Source: CAZUHK01 sp964620345 (GTDB taxonomy: Bacteria > Planctomycetota > Phycisphaerae > Phycisphaerales > Zrk34). From it: DNA of 32,573 nucleotides. Positions 25,321-32,573 of the stretch are shown piece by piece. Location: positions 1 through 32,573 of the forward strand of contig CAZUHK010000013.1 in the NCBI GenBank assembly GCA_964620345.1. The letters run 5' to 3'. The number at the start of each line of letters is the position of its first letter. Within the stretch, counting starts at the first letter, position 1. Below the pieces are notes generated by a model. The model saw nothing but the letters and a program-made list of their open reading frames with translations. It did not search any database and had not been told where the DNA came from. The position numbers were made by a program, and so were the translations under genes.

Positions 25321-25518
25321 ATGGCGATTCGGATCAAAGCCCGCGGCGGCGAGTCGGCCGAGCAGATGCTCCGCCGGTTCAAGAAGATGTGCGAAAAAGA
25401 GGGTCTGACCAAGGACGTGAAGAAGAACGCGTACTACGAGAAGCCCTCGGAGCGTCGCCGCCGCGCCATGCGCAAGAGCGAAAAGCGGATGCAGAAGACG
25501 ACCCAGGGTGGCCGCTGA
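25321..25518 (+). CDS. rpsU: Small-subunit ribosomal protein bS21
   Basis: 65 residues, highly basic. MAIRIKARGGESAEQMLRRFKKMCEKEG and the following KPSERRRRAMRKSEKR match bS21, which contacts the anti-Shine-Dalgarno end of 16S rRNA during initiation. The start ATG 25321 has GGAGG (25304-25308), at a rather long spacing of 12 bases. The same frame is open far upstream, but that part is intergenic. rsfS follows on the same strand after 55 bases. Confidence 0.97.
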   Translation: MAIRIKARGGESAEQMLRRFKKMCEKEGLTKDVKKNAYYEKPSERRRRAMRKSEKRMQKTTQGGR

Positions 25519-25573
25519 TCGCGTCGCCCGCCGCGGCCTTCGCGGTCGGCGGGTCTTGAGCCCCACCGGGCCG

Positions 25574-26011
25574 ATGACACCTCCTTCTCCCTCGAACCCA
25601 ACCTTTGCCAACGACGCTGAACGCTTCGCCTGCTATGCGGCGCGCCTCGTGGGCGACAGCCGCTGCGAGCAGGTGATCGTGATCGACGTGCGCGGTCACA
25701 GCCAGGTGACCGACTACCTGGTCATCGCCAGTGGCACCAGCGAGCGGCAGCTCCGCAGCGTGGCCGGCGGGCTGAAGGAACTGGCCCGCGACCAGGGTCA
25801 GGGCGTGTTCCGCGCCGATGCTGGCGACGGCTCGGGCTGGGTCGTCATGGACTTTGTCGACGTGGTCGCCCACCTGTTCACGCCTCACCAGCGGGCCTAC
25901 TACGACCTGGAAACGCTCTGGGGCGATGGCGAGGTGGTGGACTGGGTCAACCGCACCACGCCCGGCCAGTTCGCCCGCATCGGATCCTCGCAGCGCGGCA
26001 GCGTGGATTGA
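25574..26011 (+). CDS. rsfS: Ribosome silencing factor
   Basis: 145 residues, RsfS/Iojap family; it binds uL14 and blocks subunit joining when growth slows. Signature segments: DYLVIASGTSERQLRSVA (about 48-65) and WVVMDFVDVVAHLFTPHQR followed by YYDLETLW. The start ATG 25574 gives a normal length; an upstream in-frame ATG at 25508 overlaps the end of rpsU and adds an atypical Arg-rich stretch. No clear Shine-Dalgarno. It lies just after rpsU, so a shared transcript of translation genes is likely. Confidence 0.94.
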   Translation: MTPPSPSNPTFANDAERFACYAARLVGDSRCEQVIVIDVRGHSQVTDYLVIASGTSERQLRSVAGGLKELARDQGQGVFRADAGDGSGWVVMDFVDVVAHLFTPHQRAYYDLETLWGDGEVVDWVNRTTPGQFARIGSSQRGSVD

Positions 26012-26037
26012 TCTTCGACCCCGGCGCAAACAGCGCT

Positions 26038-26043
26038 TAGAAT
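26038..26043 (+). promoter_or_regulatory. Possible -10 box of panD
   Basis: TAGAAT, 27 bases before ATG 26071. The short leader has AGGG about nine bases before the start. Confidence 0.35.
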
Positions 26044-26070
26044 GTGGCCTGAACCACAGGGCGACCGCAC

Positions 26071-26466
26071 ATGCTCCGCAAGATGCTCTATGCCAAGATT
26101 CACCGCGCCACGGTCACGCAATGTGATGTGGACTACGTCGGCTCGATCACGATCGACGCGGACCTGCTGCGGGCGACGGACATCATGCCCAACGAAGCGG
26201 TGCTCGTGGCCGACTGCGACAACGGCCATCGCTTTGAGACCTACGTTTTCGAGGGCGAGCCGGGCAGCGGGGTGATCGGCGTGAACGGCGCCGCGGCGCG
26301 GCTGACCGAGCCGGGCCATCGCTTGATCGTCTGCGCGTTCGCCCAGCTCGAGCCGGCCGAGCTCGATCGGCACGAGGCCCGCGTTATCGTCGTTGACGAG
26401 CACAACCGCGTCGCTCAGCGGCTGAGCTACCCTTCCCGCCTCACCGAGCCGGCGACGATCGTCTGA
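26071..26466 (+). CDS. panD: Aspartate 1-decarboxylase (pyruvoyl enzyme)
   Basis: 131 residues. It makes beta-alanine for pantothenate and coenzyme A. It is made as a proenzyme and cleaves itself at Gly24-Ser25 (YVGSIT) to form the pyruvoyl group. MLRKMLYAKIHRATVTQ with Lys9, and RFETYVFEG with the conserved Arg and Tyr, complete the site; VNGAAARL is also conserved. Slightly longer than the usual 115-126 residues. No PanZ-type maturation factor gene is in the window. The histidine kinase follows on the same strand after 82 bases. Confidence 0.97.
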   Translation: MLRKMLYAKIHRATVTQCDVDYVGSITIDADLLRATDIMPNEAVLVADCDNGHRFETYVFEGEPGSGVIGVNGAAARLTEPGHRLIVCAFAQLEPAELDRHEARVIVVDEHNRVAQRLSYPSRLTEPATIV

Positions 26467-26509
26467 CGCCCGCGGCGTCCGGCTCCACACGGCCGGTCGG
26501 TCGAACCCT

Positions 26510-26515
26510 TACAAT
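26510..26515 (+). promoter_or_regulatory. Possible -10 box of the histidine kinase
   Basis: TACAAT, 33 bases before ATG 26549. No Shine-Dalgarno can be recognised in the leader. Confidence 0.4.
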
Positions 26516-26548
26516 ACGGCGACCGCGAATCGCGTCGCGGCGTGCGCC

Positions 26549-28159
26549 ATGGCCAAGCTCCGCATCAGTCTCGCGAACAAGTGCCAGCTCCTGTTCGGGC
26601 TGGCGGTGGTGGTGATCCTCACCGCCGCGCTGGCCGTGCCGTGGTTCCGCATGCAGAAGCTGGTGGACGAGGCCCAGCAGCAGATCGCCGGCCGACTGGC
26701 CGACGCGTGGATCCATCGGCTGATCGAGGTCGGCGGGACGATCCTCGAGCCCAAGCCGATCGCCGACGACGACCGGGCCGACGGCACGCGCTTCATCCTG
26801 ATCGAGCGCGACCGGTTCGACGCCGCCCGGGCCGATGCGTTCATCGCCGAGGCGCTGGAGGCGTTCGACGACGTGAACGCCCCGAACGACGAGGCGCCCC
26901 GCGAGGCGTTCACGGTGCAGACCGTCGGCGGCACGCGGCAGTACCGCTACCTGCGCGCGATCCGCCAGAGCAACCTGGATCGCGCCCGCGGGGGGTTCGC
27001 GGCCGAGCTGTCGGCCAGCCAGGTGACCGATCCGCTGCGCGCGGCGCTATTGATCGAGACCGACGCGCCGATGGTCAGCCGGCAGATTTTGCTCAACCGC
27101 GTGTACATCCTCATCGCCGGCCTGCTCGCGGGGCTGTTGGCGATCGTGGTGTTCTGGTTCATCACCACCCGGATCATCCTCGGACCGGTCCGCGTGTTGC
27201 GCTCGACGGCCGAGCAGGTGGCCGGGGGCGACCTGAACACTCGGGCCGACATCAACACCGGCGACGAGTTCGAGCAACTGTCCGATGCGTTCAATCAGAT
27301 GCTCGCCAACCTTCGCAAGAGCCAGGAGCAGCTACGCTCGCTCAACAAGCAGCTCGACCTCAAGGTCGGCGAGTTGGCCGAGACCAACGTGTCGCTGTTC
27401 GAGGCCAATCGGCTCAAGACCGACTTCCTGGCGAATGTGTCGCACGAGCTGCGCACGCCGCTGAACTCGATCGTGGGCTTCGCGGAGCTGCTCAGCGAGG
27501 CGATCCAAGGGGGCAGGCCGCTGGACGAGAAGCGCGGGCGGTACGTGCACAACATCATCTCGTCGAGTCGCGCTTTGCTGGATCTGATCAATGAGCTGTT
27601 GGACCTGGCGAAGATCGAGGCCGGGCGGATCGAGCTGCACGTGGCGCCGGCGAGCATCGCCGACGTGGTCGAAGGCCTGGCGAACCTCGTGCGTCCCCAA
27701 GCCGAGCAGAAGCAGCTCGAGCTGGCGCTGAACCTCGAGGCCGACGTGCCGGTGATTCACACCGATGCCCCAAAGGTGCAGCAGATCCTGTTCAACTTCC
27801 TGAGCAACGCGCTGAAGTTCACCCCGGCCGGCGGGCGGATCACGATGGCCGTCGAACCGACGACCGACGACGAGGGCGAGACCGACGGCGTGCGCATCGG
27901 CGTGTCCGATACCGGGCCGGGCATCGCGGCCGAACTGCACGAGGCGATCTTCGAGAAGTTCCGCCAGATCGACCAGGCCCACACCCGCAGCCACACCGGC
28001 ACGGGCCTGGGCCTGGCGATCAGCCGCGAGCTGGCCCGCCTGCTCGACGGCCGCATCGAACTGCAAAGCGATCCGGGCCAAGGCGCGACATTCTCACTGG
28101 TCATCCCCCTCAAGCTCGAATCCAAGACCCAACCACTGATGCCCGACCTGAGCGCATAG
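26549..28159 (+). CDS. Membrane sensor histidine kinase (no adjacent regulator)
   Basis: 536 residues. First transmembrane segment 13-33, an extracytoplasmic sensor of about 150 residues (34-182) of no type I recognise, second transmembrane segment 184-206, HAMP (about 207-262), a short coiled coil, HisKA with phosphoacceptor H299 (SHELRTPL), and HATPase_c with N-box Asn420, G1 DTGPGI (454-459) and G2 GTGLGLA (484-490). All catalytic boxes are complete. No response regulator adjoins it, so its partner is encoded elsewhere. The C-terminal tail is short. Start ATG 26549 gives a basic N-terminus before the first membrane helix. Confidence 0.95.
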   Translation: MAKLRISLANKCQLLFGLAVVVILTAALAVPWFRMQKLVDEAQQQIAGRLADAWIHRLIEVGGTILEPKPIADDDRADGTRFILIERDRFDAARADAFIAEALEAFDDVNAPNDEAPREAFTVQTVGGTRQYRYLRAIRQSNLDRARGGFAAELSASQVTDPLRAALLIETDAPMVSRQILLNRVYILIAGLLAGLLAIVVFWFITTRIILGPVRVLRSTAEQVAGGDLNTRADINTGDEFEQLSDAFNQMLANLRKSQEQLRSLNKQLDLKVGELAETNVSLFEANRLKTDFLANVSHELRTPLNSIVGFAELLSEAIQGGRPLDEKRGRYVHNIISSSRALLDLINELLDLAKIEAGRIELHVAPASIADVVEGLANLVRPQAEQKQLELALNLEADVPVIHTDAPKVQQILFNFLSNALKFTPAGGRITMAVEPTTDDEGETDGVRIGVSDTGPGIAAELHEAIFEKFRQIDQAHTRSHTGTGLGLAISRELARLLDGRIELQSDPGQGATFSLVIPLKLESKTQPLMPDLSA

Positions 28160-28254
28160 GGAACAACCGCTTGCGGCTTCGCGCCCCGCCATCGCGCCTG
28201 ACTTTACGCCCCGCAGGTCTGTTGAGTCCCCCGAATTCGCAGCCCGACCGGAGA

Positions 28255-28539
28255 CTACAGCCGTCCGGGCAATTCGCTGTCGACCTCGGGGAAGTACCGC
28301 CGGATCACGGCGCAATCGAACTTGCTCATGATGGCCGAGGCCGGCTCGTTGTCCAGCAAAAACTCGAACGCGGCTTTCACCACGCGCTCGGGCGCGACGC
28401 GACCGTGCGACCACAGGTCGTAATCGGACCAACTGAGCGTCACATCGTACTGGTGGGTCGTGCCGTTGTCGCTCAGCTCGACGGCGAACGCCCAGCCGCG
28501 CGGTGATTCGTTCTCGGTTTTGACGTTGATCTGGGTCAT
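28255..28539 (-). CDS. Small conserved-looking hypothetical protein
   Basis: 94 residues. It begins with a beta-rich part (FAVELSDNGTTHQYDVTLSW) and continues with SDYDLWSHGRVAPERVV, then a helical part with AAFEFLLDNEP, and ends with FDCAVIRRYFPEVDSELP. It is not membrane bound and has no catalytic motif. I have a recollection of similar short proteins in several bacterial phyla but know no function. The start ATG 28539 is chosen because only this part has protein-like composition; the long open frame beyond it is antisense to rsmB. Divergent from rsmB with 27 bases between the starts. Confidence 0.72.
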   Translation of the reverse strand: MTQINVKTENESPRGWAFAVELSDNGTTHQYDVTLSWSDYDLWSHGRVAPERVVKAAFEFLLDNEPASAIMSKFDCAVIRRYFPEVDSELPGRL

Positions 28540-28553
28540 GTCGAGGCGGGTGC

Positions 28554-28559
28554 TACAAT
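28554..28559 (+). promoter_or_regulatory. -10 box of rsmB (leaderless arrangement)
   Basis: TACAAT, then exactly seven bases, then GTG 28567. No Shine-Dalgarno. Confidence 0.6.
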
Positions 28560-28566
28560 CGATCGC

Positions 28567-29892
28567 GTGAGCTTGAGCATACCACAATCGGCGGCGGTGA
28601 ACGCGGCGCGCGATGCGGCGGTCGATGCAATCATCGCGGCCACGGCCGGTGGCACGCCGCGCCCCGTGAACGCGAACACGCACGACCTGTCGCCGGCCGA
28701 TGCGCGGCTGGCCGAGGCGATTCATCGCACCTGTATGCAGCGGTGGCTGACCGTCAAGTATCTGTTGGACCGCTGCCTGGAAAAGCCGCGGATCGAGCCG
28801 GCGTTGCGCGCGATCCTCGCGGCCGGGGCGACGCAACTGTTGTTCATGGATCGCCTGCCGGCCCACGCGGTGGTGGACACCGCGGTCGAGCAGGCCAAGC
28901 GGCGCGTCCGGCGCGGCGCCGCGGGGCTGACCAACGCCGTGCTGCGCAGGGTTGCCGACCTTGTTGCCGAGCGTGTGCCCGACGAGCCGTGGCAGCCGCG
29001 CAACAACCGCATCCCGTGGGGCGGCGGTCAGATTCGATTCACCCGCGAGGCGATGCTCAAGCCGCGCCGGCTGACGCGGTACCTTTCGGTGGCGACCAGC
29101 CATGCCCAGGCGTTGGTCGATGCGTGGCTGGCGCGTTACGACCAACCGCAGGCGATCGCGCTGCTCACCCATTCGCTCGAACACCCGCCCACGTTCGTGC
29201 ATTCGCCGGCCGGGGTCGAACGCTGGCGGGGCGATCACGCTCAACTCGCCGAGTTGCTGGCGACGCATCGCGATCACTGGGTACAGGATCCGACCTCGGC
29301 CAAGGCCGTGGCGGCCACGGCCAGCCGGTCGCCGACCACGATCGTCGACTTCTGTGCCGGCAAGGGCACCAAGACGCGGCAACTGCTGGCGACGCATCCC
29401 CGGGCGAAGGTCATCGCCGGTGATGTGGATGAGCATCGGTTCGACACGCTCCGCCGGGCGTTCGCCGACGAGCCGCGCGTGGTCGTGACGCCGCCGGCGT
29501 TGATGACGCGGCTGGCCGGGCAGGTCGATCTGCTCGTACTGGACGTGCCGTGCTCGAACACCGGCGTGCTCGCTCGTCGGCCTGAGGCGAAGTATCGCTA
29601 CAACGCCGCCACTCTCGCGTCGGTCGTCGCGCTGCAGCGGCAGATCGTCGAGCAGGCCGCGCCGCTGCTGTCACACGACGGCGTGCTGCTCTACGCCACG
29701 TGTTCGATCGAGACCCAGGAGAACGATCAACAGGCCAGATGGATCGCCGACACGCTGGGCATGACGATCGACGCCGATGAACTCACGCTCCCCGGCGGCG
29801 AGGGCGAGACCTATCACGATGGGGGTTATTGGGCGAAGCTTTGGTCCGCGGCATCGGGCATCGGGTCGCGCATTGCCGTCAGCTCGATGTGA
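28567..29892 (+). CDS. rsmB: 16S rRNA m5C methyltransferase, RsmB-like
   Basis: 441 residues. A NusB-like helical N-terminal domain (about 1-135) is followed by a Rossmann-type methyltransferase (about 160-435). SAM motif DFCAGKGTKT (261-270), nucleophile segment DVPCSNTG with Cys329, and YATCSIE with Cys379, the two cysteines of the RNA m5C class. The RsmB-typical QDPTSAKAV (240-248) precedes the SAM motif. The E. coli enzyme modifies C967 of 16S rRNA. The start is GTG 28567, supported by the -10 box seven bases before it. Its last 67 bases overlap the end of the convergent transglutaminase gene. Confidence 0.93.
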   Translation: MSLSIPQSAAVNAARDAAVDAIIAATAGGTPRPVNANTHDLSPADARLAEAIHRTCMQRWLTVKYLLDRCLEKPRIEPALRAILAAGATQLLFMDRLPAHAVVDTAVEQAKRRVRRGAAGLTNAVLRRVADLVAERVPDEPWQPRNNRIPWGGGQIRFTREAMLKPRRLTRYLSVATSHAQALVDAWLARYDQPQAIALLTHSLEHPPTFVHSPAGVERWRGDHAQLAELLATHRDHWVQDPTSAKAVAATASRSPTTIVDFCAGKGTKTRQLLATHPRAKVIAGDVDEHRFDTLRRAFADEPRVVVTPPALMTRLAGQVDLLVLDVPCSNTGVLARRPEAKYRYNAATLASVVALQRQIVEQAAPLLSHDGVLLYATCSIETQENDQQARWIADTLGMTIDADELTLPGGEGETYHDGGYWAKLWSAASGIGSRIAVSSM

Positions 29893-30731
29893 CTTTCCAT
29901 CTGCGACGTCGCCTCGTTGCCGCGGACGCTGCCGGTGACGGGCATGGCATCGGCCGGGTGGCGCGTGGCGGCCAGCGGCAGGTGTTCATCGGCCACGGCC
30001 AGGCCGAGCGTCGGGTCGAACCCGCGCCACCCGGCGCCGGGGATGTACGCTTCGGGCCAGGCGTGCAGGTCGCGCTGGTCCTGGTCGGGGTCGCCGGCCT
30101 GGTAGCCGCTGACGAACCGCGCGGCGATGCCCACGGCCCGGCACGCATCGCAAAACAGCTCGGTCACATCCCGGCAGGCGCCTTGGCAGGAGTCAAGCGT
30201 CCGCAGGGGCGGGTGGGGGGCGCCCTCGCGACGAATCACGATCGCCATCCGCTGGTTGAGCCGGTGGGTCAGCGTCATCAGAAAGGGCAAGGTGCGATGA
30301 GCGCTTTCGGCCAGCAGCACGTCGGCGAGTTGGGCGACGCGATCGTCGTCGGCCGCGCCGTCAACGCGCGTCAGGTAAGGGGCCAGCATCGCCGCGGGTG
30401 TGGGCGGGTAGTCGAACGGCACGCGCCCGGCCGCGTCGGGCACGTAAAAGTCAAACGGGTTGGTCCGTAGCGCGTCGGCGGTGAGGCGCGTGACGACTTG
30501 CAGCGATTCGGTCAGCCCGTCGAACCACGCGACGCGGACGACGTTGCCCTCGGCGTCGAGCCGGTCGGTGAAGCCCGAGGGCGGTGGGGTGATGTGCATC
30601 TCGAACGCCCGCGTGAGCACCGAGCCGTCGTGCCGCGGGTGCAGGCGGATCGTGTGCGGCTCCAGAAACACCGGCCGGCTGAACGCATAGCCGGTGGTGT
30701 GAACGATCTGGAACCGCATCGTGCCGCTCAT
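29826..30731 (-). CDS. Transglutaminase-like protein of the Anbu gene cluster
   Basis: 301 residues. An N-terminal beta domain (about 1-90, RFQIVHTTGYAFSRPV...RLHPR) is typical of bacterial transglutaminase-like proteins. The catalytic triad is visible: Cys186 (in GACRDVTELF), His223 (DLHAWPEAY) and Asp239 (GWRGFDPTLG). Such proteins act as peptidases or amide-transfer enzymes. ATG 30731 overlaps the stop of the proteasome homologue gene (ATGA), so it is translationally coupled. An alternative ATG lies four codons on. Its 3' end overlaps rsmB by 67 bases. In many bacteria this family travels with alpha-E and Anbu proteins and an ATP-grasp ligase. Confidence 0.9.
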   Translation of the reverse strand: MSGTMRFQIVHTTGYAFSRPVFLEPHTIRLHPRHDGSVLTRAFEMHITPPPSGFTDRLDAEGNVVRVAWFDGLTESLQVVTRLTADALRTNPFDFYVPDAAGRVPFDYPPTPAAMLAPYLTRVDGAADDDRVAQLADVLLAESAHRTLPFLMTLTHRLNQRMAIVIRREGAPHPPLRTLDSCQGACRDVTELFCDACRAVGIAARFVSGYQAGDPDQDQRDLHAWPEAYIPGAGWRGFDPTLGLAVADEHLPLAATRHPADAMPVTGSVRGNEATSQMESHIELTAMRDPMPDAADQSFAQ

Positions 30732-31486
30732 CCGGAAATCCGCCCGACCACATCGGCGTCCGGTGGCAGGTGGTGGAGGATGCTCTGGACCCAGTCGTCG
30801 GGCAGCTCTTCCACGCCGGTGCGCAGCCGCTCCTGCCAGAACTCCCGCTGGGCGCGCAGGTCGGCCTCGTCGTAGCGGTGCTCGAACATCTCGTAGGTAT
30901 TTCGGTGGTACACCAGCACGTCGATGGGGTAGTCCACATCGGCGGCGCTGATGCGCGTGGAGTCGAACGCGAGGATGCCCACCTTCAGCGCGTGCTTGAG
31001 CGAGTCGGTGTGTTCGAGCGTGCGGCGGATGATCGGCTTGCCGTAGCCCGACTCGCCGATGATGTGGTAGGGCGTGCCGGTGCCGATCTCGATCCAGTTG
31101 CCCGCGGGGTAGAGCAGATAGAGCTTGTGCTCGCGGTCGTTTTCGAGCTGCCCGCCGACCAGGCAGTGCAGGTCGAGTTTCAGGCCGGCGTCGGTGAGAG
31201 ATGCACGGTCTTCCTCGGCGACGCGACGGATCTGCTGGCCGAAGGCGTTGACCGCCTTGTAGAGCTTATCGAACTTTTCGTCGGAGGCCTCGATCACCTC
31301 GTCGAAGTAGGTGATGGCCTTGTCGCGCACGCTGCGCAGGCCCGAGGTCATCAGGAACATCGCGTGCCGGTCGTGCTGGTAGATTGTCAGCTTGCGGGCG
31401 GTGGTCAGCTCCGTGCCGGAGGTGATGCGCGTGTCCGCGATCGCCACCAGGCCGCCTTCGAGTTTCATGCCCAGGCAGAATGTCAT
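30728..31486 (-). CDS. Anbu-type proteasome beta-subunit homologue
   Basis: 252 residues, the length of the Anbu (ancestral beta subunit) family. The catalytic Thr2 follows the initiator Met directly (MTFCLG), with Asp18 (AIADTRIT) and Lys32 (TTARKL) at the positions of 20S residues Asp17 and Lys33. It has the proteasome core followed by a longer C-terminal helical tail. No ATPase partner of the HslU type is in the window. Start ATG 31486 with a strong AAGGAGG about eight bases upstream. It lies 18 bases after the alpha-E gene and overlaps the transglutaminase gene, so the three form one operon. Substrates are unknown. Confidence 0.93.
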   Translation of the reverse strand: MTFCLGMKLEGGLVAIADTRITSGTELTTARKLTIYQHDRHAMFLMTSGLRSVRDKAITYFDEVIEASDEKFDKLYKAVNAFGQQIRRVAEEDRASLTDAGLKLDLHCLVGGQLENDREHKLYLLYPAGNWIEIGTGTPYHIIGESGYGKPIIRRTLEHTDSLKHALKVGILAFDSTRISAADVDYPIDVLVYHRNTYEMFEHRYDEADLRAQREFWQERLRTGVEELPDDWVQSILHHLPPDADVVGRISG

Positions 31487-31504
31487 GGCCGACGCCTCCT
31501 TGCG

Positions 31505-32473
31505 TCAATAATAGGTCGCGCCGCTCATCGGACGCATGGCGAAGAAGGTATCAAAGATCGCGTCGTCGATGCGGTTCATGCGGCCCTGGATGTGGTCGAC
31601 GAACTCGTGCAGCCCGCCGGACATGATCGACTCGATGCTCGAATAGCTCAGGTCGGCCACGACCTGGCCGAGGTTCTGCTCGGCGAGATTGCGGTACATA
31701 CCGCTCGGCGTGCCGGTGATCGCGTGCAAGGACTCGCGGCCCTTCTGCAGGCAGTAGAGCACCGAGCGCGGGAACTGCCGGTCCAGCAGCAGGAACGTCG
31801 CGACCAGTTGCGGCATCGTTCGGCCGTACCTCTTGCGGTACATCTCGAACGCGCTGCTCGACCGCAGCAGCGCCGCCCACTGTCCATCGTCCAGCGGCGT
31901 GCCCACGTCGTCGACCGACGGCAGCAGGAAGAAGTACTTCACGTCGATGATGCGCGAGGTCTTGTCCGCCCGTTCGAGCAGGCGGCCGAGGCGGCCGAAG
32001 TGCCAGCCCTCGCCGTGGGTCATCGTCGTGTCGGTGACGCCGACGAACTGATGACTGCGCCGGCGCACGTCTTCGCAGAAATCGTGCGGCTCGTGGGCCA
32101 TGCGGTGGCGCGCGTCCGGCTCGCGGGCCATCAGGTAGAAGGTGTTGATCGCCTCCCACATCTCCGAGCTGATCACCTCGCGGACCGACCGCGCGTTCTC
32201 CCGCGCCCGGGCCAGGGCCGAGACGATCGAGTTGGGGTTGGTCGCGTCGAACGCGAGGTACTCGATCACCGAGTCGCGGCTGTATTCATCGTGTCTGGCC
32301 GAGTACGGCTCGTGTTCGCCGGTGATCATGATCAGCGGTTGCCACTGTTCGTTGGTCGGCCCGGGCGAGTCGAGGATGAGGTTGGTGTTCACGTCGATCA
32401 GGCGCGCGATGTTCTCCGCCCGCTCGACGTAGCGGCTCATCCAGTAGATCGAATCGGCGACTCTGCTCAGCAC
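31505..32473 (-). CDS. Alpha-E domain protein (DUF403)
   Basis: 322 residues, all helical. MLSRVADSIYWMSRYVERAEN and NARSVREVISSEMWEAINTFY, with HFGRLGRLLERADKTSRIIDVKYF, are characteristic of the alpha-E family. The role is unknown; it is regularly encoded beside a circularly permuted ATP-grasp enzyme and a transglutaminase. The start is GTG 32473, with GGAGAAG six bases upstream. It is the first visible gene of the operon. The remaining 100 bases of the window show no end of an ATP-grasp gene that I can recognise, so that partner, if present, lies further upstream. Confidence 0.93.
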   Translation of the reverse strand: MLSRVADSIYWMSRYVERAENIARLIDVNTNLILDSPGPTNEQWQPLIMITGEHEPYSARHDEYSRDSVIEYLAFDATNPNSIVSALARARENARSVREVISSEMWEAINTFYLMAREPDARHRMAHEPHDFCEDVRRRSHQFVGVTDTTMTHGEGWHFGRLGRLLERADKTSRIIDVKYFFLLPSVDDVGTPLDDGQWAALLRSSSAFEMYRKRYGRTMPQLVATFLLLDRQFPRSVLYCLQKGRESLHAITGTPSGMYRNLAEQNLGQVVADLSYSSIESIMSGGLHEFVDHIQGRMNRIDDAIFDTFFAMRPMSGATYY

Positions 32474-32487
32474 GGCTTCTCCTGCGC

Positions 32488-32504
32488 GGCGATCCGCGAT
32501 CGCC
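32488..32504. other. Inverted repeat in the alpha-E leader
   Basis: GGCGATC (32488-32494) and GATCGCC (32498-32504), 3-base loop, directly upstream of the alpha-E Shine-Dalgarno. It could be an operator or an RNA hairpin acting on translation. Confidence 0.4.
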
Positions 32505-32547
32505 CGCTAAACGTTCGGCTAGCCCTTAAACAAGCGTGATGTTTGCG

Positions 32548-32573
32548 GTTTGGGGGATCGAAAAACCCCAAAC
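32548..32573. other. Hairpin at the window edge (possible terminator)
   Basis: GTTTGGGG (32548-32555) and CCCCAAAC (32566-32573), 10-base loop. On the minus strand no T-run follows; on the plus strand the sequence ends here. It may separate the Anbu operon from the next transcription unit. Confidence 0.4.

Noticed and set aside
30770..32539. A 589-codon open frame on the plus strand
   Set aside because: Antisense to the alpha-E and Anbu genes, which carry clear family motifs and Shine-Dalgarno sites.

Overview
The window (32,573 bases, strongly GC-rich) is a dense stretch of bacterial chromosome. I see no prophage, insertion sequence, CRISPR array, tRNA or rRNA. The mix of genes fits a planctomycete, probably class Phycisphaerae: an unusual glutamyl-tRNA synthetase, an EpsC-type serine acetyltransferase, a YcgR/PilZ protein, FHA and DUF1570-like proteins, isolated nuoA, and short lipoproteins. 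This placement is inferred from protein character alone, without a database search.

Layout. 1-4113: a two-component module. It has a histidine kinase cut by the window edge, an NtrC-class sigma-54 activator overlapping it by 4 bases, then a textbook sigma-54 promoter with two upstream palindromes in front of a receiver-only response regulator, a possible 46-residue ORF, a Pro/Gln/Glu-rich lipoprotein and an OmpH/Skp-like periplasmic protein, closed by a terminator. 4351-6485 (minus): ilvB, preceded by its own sigma-70-like promoter and a 28-codon valine-rich ORF that looks like an attenuation leader peptide. 6616-9072: gltX and a PfkB sugar kinase. 9135-12566: hemW, an FHA protein, asd and a cupin. 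12665-17605: a coiled-coil membrane protein, a nucleotidyltransferase, a PhnP-like hydrolase, a PilZ protein and an MFS transporter. 17640-17951: a lipoprotein with a near-consensus promoter. 18031-18280: a free-standing structured RNA with a perfect TATAAT box, a 23-bp closing helix and its own terminator. 18332-24122: epsC, then a minus-strand block of tyrS, rmuC, a DUF1570-like metallopeptidase and ispE, with start/stop overlaps among the last three. 24101-26466: a remnant of an endonuclease/exonuclease/phosphatase gene running in frame into nuoA, then rpmB, rpsU, rsfS and panD. 26510-28559: a second histidine kinase and a small conserved-looking protein. 28554-32473: rsmB and a minus-strand three-gene module (alpha-E protein, Anbu-type proteasome homologue, transglutaminase) that belongs to a widespread but poorly understood predicted peptide-ligation/proteolysis system.

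Expression signals fall into two classes. Some genes have a Shine-Dalgarno sequence. Six others have a TANNNT hexamer exactly seven bases before the start codon, with no leader, which suggests leaderless mRNAs.

Non-coding stretches longer than 300 bases: 6181-6628 (holds the ilvB leader ORF and promoter, and the gltX -10 box) and 17898-18344 (holds the lipoprotein promoter and the structured RNA). The 237 bases at 4114-4350 hold nothing I can identify.
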